Source: Dryas octopetala (taxonomy: Eukaryota; Streptophyta; Magnoliopsida; Rosales; Rosaceae). From it: 64,000 nt of DNA. The stretch is taken from positions 12,340,501 to 12,404,500 of the forward strand of contig OY992840.1 of the NCBI GenBank assembly GCA_963921425.1, read 5' to 3'. Shown here one piece after another: positions 59,201 through 64,000 of the stretch. The first letter of the stretch is position 1. Each line of letters starts with the position of its first letter. The notes below the pieces were generated by a model. That model worked only from the letters and a program-made list of their open reading frames with translations. It did not search any database and was not told the DNA's origin. Both the position numbers and the translations under genes were made by a program.

Positions 59201-61559
59201 GACACTGCAGGTATAATTGATAAGTTGTGGTTGAAGCAATAACATGAGATTAGCATACCAGAAAATATGATTAGCCTAAACAGATTATCTGAACTGCATG
59301 CTAATCATTGACGTTGCCTTCTGATTCAGATGTCCTGGGAGCAACGCTGGCTGCTTATTTGGATAAGCCTCGTGTCTATATTGGGTGCATGAAATCAGAT
59401 GAAGTTTTCTCTGAACCGTGAGTGCAGAAGACATGCTTTATTTGATGAAAACTTTTAAAATTATGAGAAATTTAAGATCAAATTCATATAAAAAAAATTT
59501 GTATTGTCTTAATTATACAGGACACACAAGTGGTATGAACCAGACTGGTGGAAATTTGGCGACGGAAAATCGTAAGCAATAAACACTTTTATTTTTAAGC
59601 TTGAATAGAAGATAGATTTCTGGATATGGTTGGTCTATCTCTCTCTCCCTCTCTCTCTGCAATGTAGAAATTTAGGCAAAATGATTTTACATAATGGTGT
59701 TAAAGATGGTTGTTAGAAAAAGAGTGGGGATAGGGTGGAGCTTGGTTTGTAGAATATGAGTAGAAGAATGGTGGGAGGGCCAAGTGAATTTGTGATCATT
59801 AATATTTTGTTTGGTAGGATGTATCTCTGAAATAATGGTTGTTAGTTACGTGAGTAGAATGCTCTTTTAGGTTTTTCATGACTGTCAGTGTAGCCTGCCA
59901 AGATATTATCCTAAAAAACGAAAAAGCTTGGTTACTAGTTGATGCGCTTCCTCTACAATGTCTTGGTGGTTTCGTCATAAAGAAAAATGCCATGCAATGT
60001 TCTTTGTAATATTGGATTGGCTCACCAAAATTTTATGTCCAGTTGCAGTCAGATAAATGGATTGAAACTCAAAAAAGACAGATTCATCGCTGTTAAGTTG
60101 ATATAAATTGTTAATCTCTACAGCATCTTAGTTTTTGGGGGAAATTATAGAAAGGAGTTGACGATGTAGTTTCCCCAAAATTATGACAATTTTAGATCAT
60201 GCATCTTTCAGTTGACTAAGTATTAGAACTAGTCTTGTAAATTTGAGCATTTAGGTAATTAGGTTGGCAGTGTTCTTTCCTCAAACTGGATCTTCATCGT
60301 AAAAAGCAAGGATATTTTTTCCCTCAAAGAATGATCTTTTACTTTTGAAGTTGATAGGCAAGAATTGAACTTTTCAGATCTATTTTATTATGTATATATG
60401 TAGCACAATTCCCACATAGAGAATAACTAAAAAAAACATTGCTTCTAAGGAATCAACTAATGAACTGATTTTTAAATTACAGTGTCATTTCCCTGATATA
60501 TTTCCTGTATATAAAAGATTCTCACCTCAACAGTTATGGTCGGTGGTAGGTTGTAGTCTTCAAATACCTTGAAGCAATTCACAATGTATTAGCATTCGTA
60601 GATGCTACATCAATTCCCAAGTTTTGATATGCATTTTCCATTTGGCTGAAAATTATATGTCTTGTCTGATGCAGATACTTTAGACATGCTTCTGGTGAAA
60701 TGTATGCCATTTCTAGAGCATTAGCTCAGTTTATATCAATAAACAGGTACCTCTGCCCCCTTCTCTTTTTGTATTTGATAATATTATGTAGAATGCAGAA
60801 CAAGCATGGCAGGATTTAGTTATAGCCTTCTGTTGGTTTTGCAGGTCAATTCTTCGTACATATGCTCACGATGATGTTAGTGCTGGATCTTGGTTCATTG
60901 GGCTTGATGTGGAGCACATTGATGAACGGAAGTTTTGCTGCTCCTCCTGGTTTCCAGGTCTGGTTGTCTCTCTTCTAACACATATAAGTGCAATGGATTT
61001 TTTATTTTTTTTAAATATGAACATAATGAAGATGGGGGGCGGGGGACCGGGGGTTTCCTGCCTGAGGGATTGTCAAAATATAAAATTAATGAAATGAAGA
61101 CCTTAAAGATAGACAAAAGTCCTGGATTCTTACACAAGTAATGAACTGCTGACTCTTCCTGAAGATATTTGATGTTCTCTTGAAAGTGTATTGGATAATT
61201 ACTATTACCTCAATCCTATTCAAGTTTTGTCTATCACCAAAACTGCCCCAGATGATTTCCTGAAACTTGAAATCATGACTGATGAATATAATACAAGGGC
61301 AAGGAAATGATACTGCAATTTACTTTCTTCTAATCCTTTTATGGAAAACTTGAAATTGGGAAAAAAAAAATTAACTGAGGATGTTCCTAAAAGTTTTTTT
61401 TTTTTGGCCGGGGAGGATGTTCCTAAAAGTTAGATAAGAACAAAACGATTAAAAATAGTAGTTTATTCCAAAGCGATTTTCTTTTTTGTTACATTAGAAG
61501 GGATCAATTAATACATATATGCACCTTTCGTTTCAGGAGCAATATGTACAGCTGTGTGA
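56241..61559 (+). CDS. HPGT: Hydroxyproline O-galactosyltransferase-like beta-1,3-galactosyltransferase (GT31, HPGT type)
   Basis: Twelve coding exons on plus: 56241-56353, 56481-56544, 56731-56780, 56866-57059, 57782-57845, 57925-57997, 58622-58745, 59330-59417, 59521-59571, 60675-60746, 60845-60957, 61537-61559. All GT-AG, total 342 aa, close to Arabidopsis HPGT1-3. Type II Golgi protein: cytosolic tail MHSRASQSRLYGSSFRSR, one membrane span (about 19-39), a DUF4094-like stem (WQDAAERVYLIQELDRRN ... REQQKKLSNLEMELA), then the GT31 catalytic domain with AVIGIITTFGRKKNRDAIRK, FVTGR, the metal-binding NDDVFV (DDV at 221-223) and SAGSWFIGLDVEHIDERKFC. HPGTs add the first galactose to hydroxyproline of arabinogalactan proteins. 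The last exon holds only 7 codons. Some other GT31 members share the layout, so substrate is inferred from length and stem. Confidence 0.9.
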
Positions 61560-62461
61560 TCTAACTTGCCTCACAAGTCACAACTACCGATGCAACCAGT
61601 ATTGAAGGATTTTTTATGACGATTCATCAACAGCATTGCCTTCGATGCCTATGCTGGTGGATGAATTCATGCAGTACAGGAGGATTTTTTTTTTTTTGCT
61701 GAAAGTCGATTGAAGCGGCCTTAAAAGAATGAATATTGAATTAAGAGGTTATGTGAGAATTGATTTCTAGGTGCTGCTGGTGAGAATTCTCTCAGAAGCT
61801 CCCGATGCTGACAGCATACTTTTTGTCCTCAAAGATACTGAAAGGCATGAGGACTCTTCCTTCTTATGTATGATTTATAATCCCCTTGTCGTACCACATC
61901 ATCATTCTTAAATTTTACTAATTCTACTAATTTTACTAATTTTTCATCCCAACCTATGGAATGATTGAAGAGAATTGCATTTCTTGTGGTTGTTGGTATG
62001 GTGACATACAAACTTGAAACTCAGGGTGGAGGATTGGGAACATTTCTGGTGGGACAACATGCCCACTATGCCAAATTGCTAAGTGTAAGGGTTGAGAATT
62101 TTTCACATGCCATGTTAACATGATTTGAACTTAATACCAAGTTAATGAATTGAGGTTGATCATCACTTAATATAAACCCGGAAGCACGACACGTTACCAC
62201 ATAATAAATGGGGATTAGCATTGGGCGCAAATAATACAATATTGACACAATGTTAAAATGGTATTGTGTGAAGAATACTACTATTTCTTGATATAGTATT
62301 GTATGAATAATTATAGATTTTTCTTAAAAAGAAAAAATTGCTAGACTAACTGGATTTTCTCCTTAACGAGGGTGTAAATAAGTTTAGTTCTAAAAAAGAG
62401 GATGCTACAGGCTCACAGTTGTATTAGTATTTGGCCATTTGGGTCTTTTATAAGTCAATAG
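61560..62461. other. 3' UTR of the galactosyltransferase gene and intergenic DNA
   Basis: Likely 3' UTR to about 61850. A T-run lies at 61687-61698. The remainder is AT-rich with no gene. Confidence 0.45.
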
Positions 62462-62464
62462 TAA

Positions 62465-63417
62465 GGCCTTCCACTATGGTAAGACTCATTTTTTGTGACC
62501 CAAAACCCATTTTGGGTCACAAATAATGTTGTGATTCAATTCTCACTGTAATGGTACTGTGACCTAATTTTGGGTAACAGTATTTTATACATATTTAAAA
62601 TATAACTAATATTAATTAAGTGATGTTTAATTTATAATTTAAAATTCAAATTATAATAAAAATTATTTTATTGGTCTTATTTTAATGAGATCTTTAAAAT
62701 AAGATTAATATTGAATATATTTAGAATAAGAAAACTCTATAGGTATGTCATCACTAGGGTTTCATCTTTAGCTACCTCTCAAGCATTTCCTCTAGGAGCC
62801 ATGACAAAGAAAAAAAAAATTTGTGTAAATTTGGTAAACAAAGGTTGTAGTTTATGATGAAAAACTATGAGTGTTGTATAATATATATAGACCCATTTGA
62901 GAATATAGCTGTTGGAGGGTTTGGGGAATTTTATTAATTTTTTAGCAATTTTTCGATTATTATTTTAATTTTAAATGATTTATTAATTATTTGTTTTTTT
63001 TTTTAAAAGCTTGGGCGATTTGGACCGTTGATTATCAACGGTTCATTAATCTAGGCCCTTTAATTTCAAATCGGCCACTTAAAAAAAATGACATGGCAGC
63101 CTTAGATCACCAACATCCATTTAATCTGGACTGTTGGTGATCACCCATCACTGTGGCACGTGTCACATCAAAAGCAAGTGGCTGACAACTATTGCAGGCG
63201 GGGCCCACCAAATTTTTGACTGTAGCACACTCTCTCTCCTCACGTGGGTGGGCCACTTTTGCAATTGGGTCACAGCCATTTTAGCTCACACTGAGACTCA
63301 GATTTGGGTTACTCCCTCTTTTGGGTCACATTTTCCGACCCATAGTGCTTGGGTGTGAGCCATTTGTGACCCAAAATGAGTTTTGGGTCACATTTTCAAG
63401 TGGCATAGTTGAAGACC
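62465..63417. mobile_element. PIF/Harbinger (Tourist)-type MITE, 953 bp
   Basis: The ends are inverted: GGCCTTCCACTATGG at the left, and the right end reads GGTCTTCAACTATGCC on the other strand. A TAA trinucleotide flanks both sides (62462-62464 and 63418-63420), the target duplication of PIF/Harbinger elements. Subterminal regions repeat the palindrome-like pair GTGACCCAAAA / TTTTGGGTCAC many times. No transposase ORF. Confidence 0.85.
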
Positions 63418-63420
63418 TAA

Positions 63421-64000
63421 GTTAACGTGACGAATTAGCACATAGCATTGGTGGTACGATTACTCCAATCAAGATTTCTTTATTATTTTATGATTAAATT
63501 GTAAAGAGATGACTCATTACTATTAGGAGCATAATGACATGATCCAATCACCAAGCTAGTGTTAAATGAAAGGAAATTGACATTAATACATTCAAATACA
63601 AAAAAAAAAAAAAACTGAGTGCTTTAAATTACAGGCTTTACAGCTCAAAATAGAAAAAATTATGTCGTCCAGCAAGACCAGCACAAAGTAGGCATTAGGC
63701 ATTAAGAAGATTTAAATGTTAAACATGATCAGAGATTCACTTAGGATAGGATATCATCAAGTTACAATCCTATAACAAGAAGGTATATATAGTAGCCTTC
63801 AACTTCAAGTAAAAGGATTGTTTAGGTGTGTGCCTATTGATTGCTTAGGTTTCTCTTCCTCAATTTTTATTTTTTATTTTGTTATTCTTAGGAAAAGTTT
63901 AGAATCGGTTTTGGTTGTGGTTTTGATTGTTGATCCGTGCTTGGTATCTTTGTGTTTGGTGTTGTTTGGGGTTTAGAAAAATTCTATTTTGATCAATTTC
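63421..64000. other. AT-rich sequence at the right edge
   Basis: No gene or repeat I can support. An A-run lies at 63600-63614. Confidence 0.4.

Overview
This is nuclear DNA from a flowering plant, almost certainly a eudicot. The evidence is AT-rich intergenic DNA, spliced genes with GT-AG introns, plant-type gene families (ABCC10-like ABC transporters, vacuolar H+-ATPase subunit E, mitochondrial IF-2, an HPGT-type galactosyltransferase) and several classes of plant transposable element. A Rosaceae-type source would fit, but I cannot establish it from sequence alone. No rRNA, tRNA or CRISPR array was seen.

Left two thirds (1-44,580): a tandem array of three ABCC genes, all on the minus strand. 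Copy A is 286-6180, copy B 12591-18692 and copy C 36311-42260. Each can be joined from 11 coding exons with conserved phases into an uninterrupted protein of about 1485, 1494 and 1486 residues. The units include their 5' and 3' flanks. The spacing is about 12.3 kb between A and B, and 23.7 kb between B and C because the B-C interval was enlarged by transposons. Between B and C (about 31,225-36,310) lies upstream DNA of what looks like a fourth unit that has lost its gene. A short piece of ABCC 3' flank also survives at 44,530-44,580, at the right edge of the array.

Transposons in the array can be delimited because the sister unit supplies the empty site. They are: a 1150-bp hAT-type element (9281-10430, 8-bp TSD); a 6.9-kb gag-protease LTR element lacking pol (20298-27222, LTRs 637 bp with two differences, TSD GTAAT), nested in an older insertion that carries a fragment of an ATL RING-H2 gene; a 535-bp solo LTR (30030-30564, TSD TGTTG); a 3030-bp TG...CA element (32516-35545, TSD GAGCC); and two foldback MITEs upstream of copy C.

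Right third (45,190-64,000): three single-copy housekeeping genes. Mitochondrial translation initiation factor IF-2 is on minus (45194-49379, 7 coding exons, 727 aa). V-ATPase subunit E is on minus (51654-53818, 6 exons, 230 aa). A hydroxyproline O-galactosyltransferase-like GT31 enzyme is on plus (56241-61559, 12 exons, 342 aa). Between and after them lie a Mutator-type MITE (54816-55659) and a PIF/Harbinger-type MITE (62465-63417).

The most informative biology is the evolution of the ABCC array. Different segments of the three paralogues pair differently: A with B at the 5' end, A with C in the second half of exon 1, and B with C at the 3' end. One 302-bp stretch is identical between A and C, which points to gene conversion or unequal exchange.
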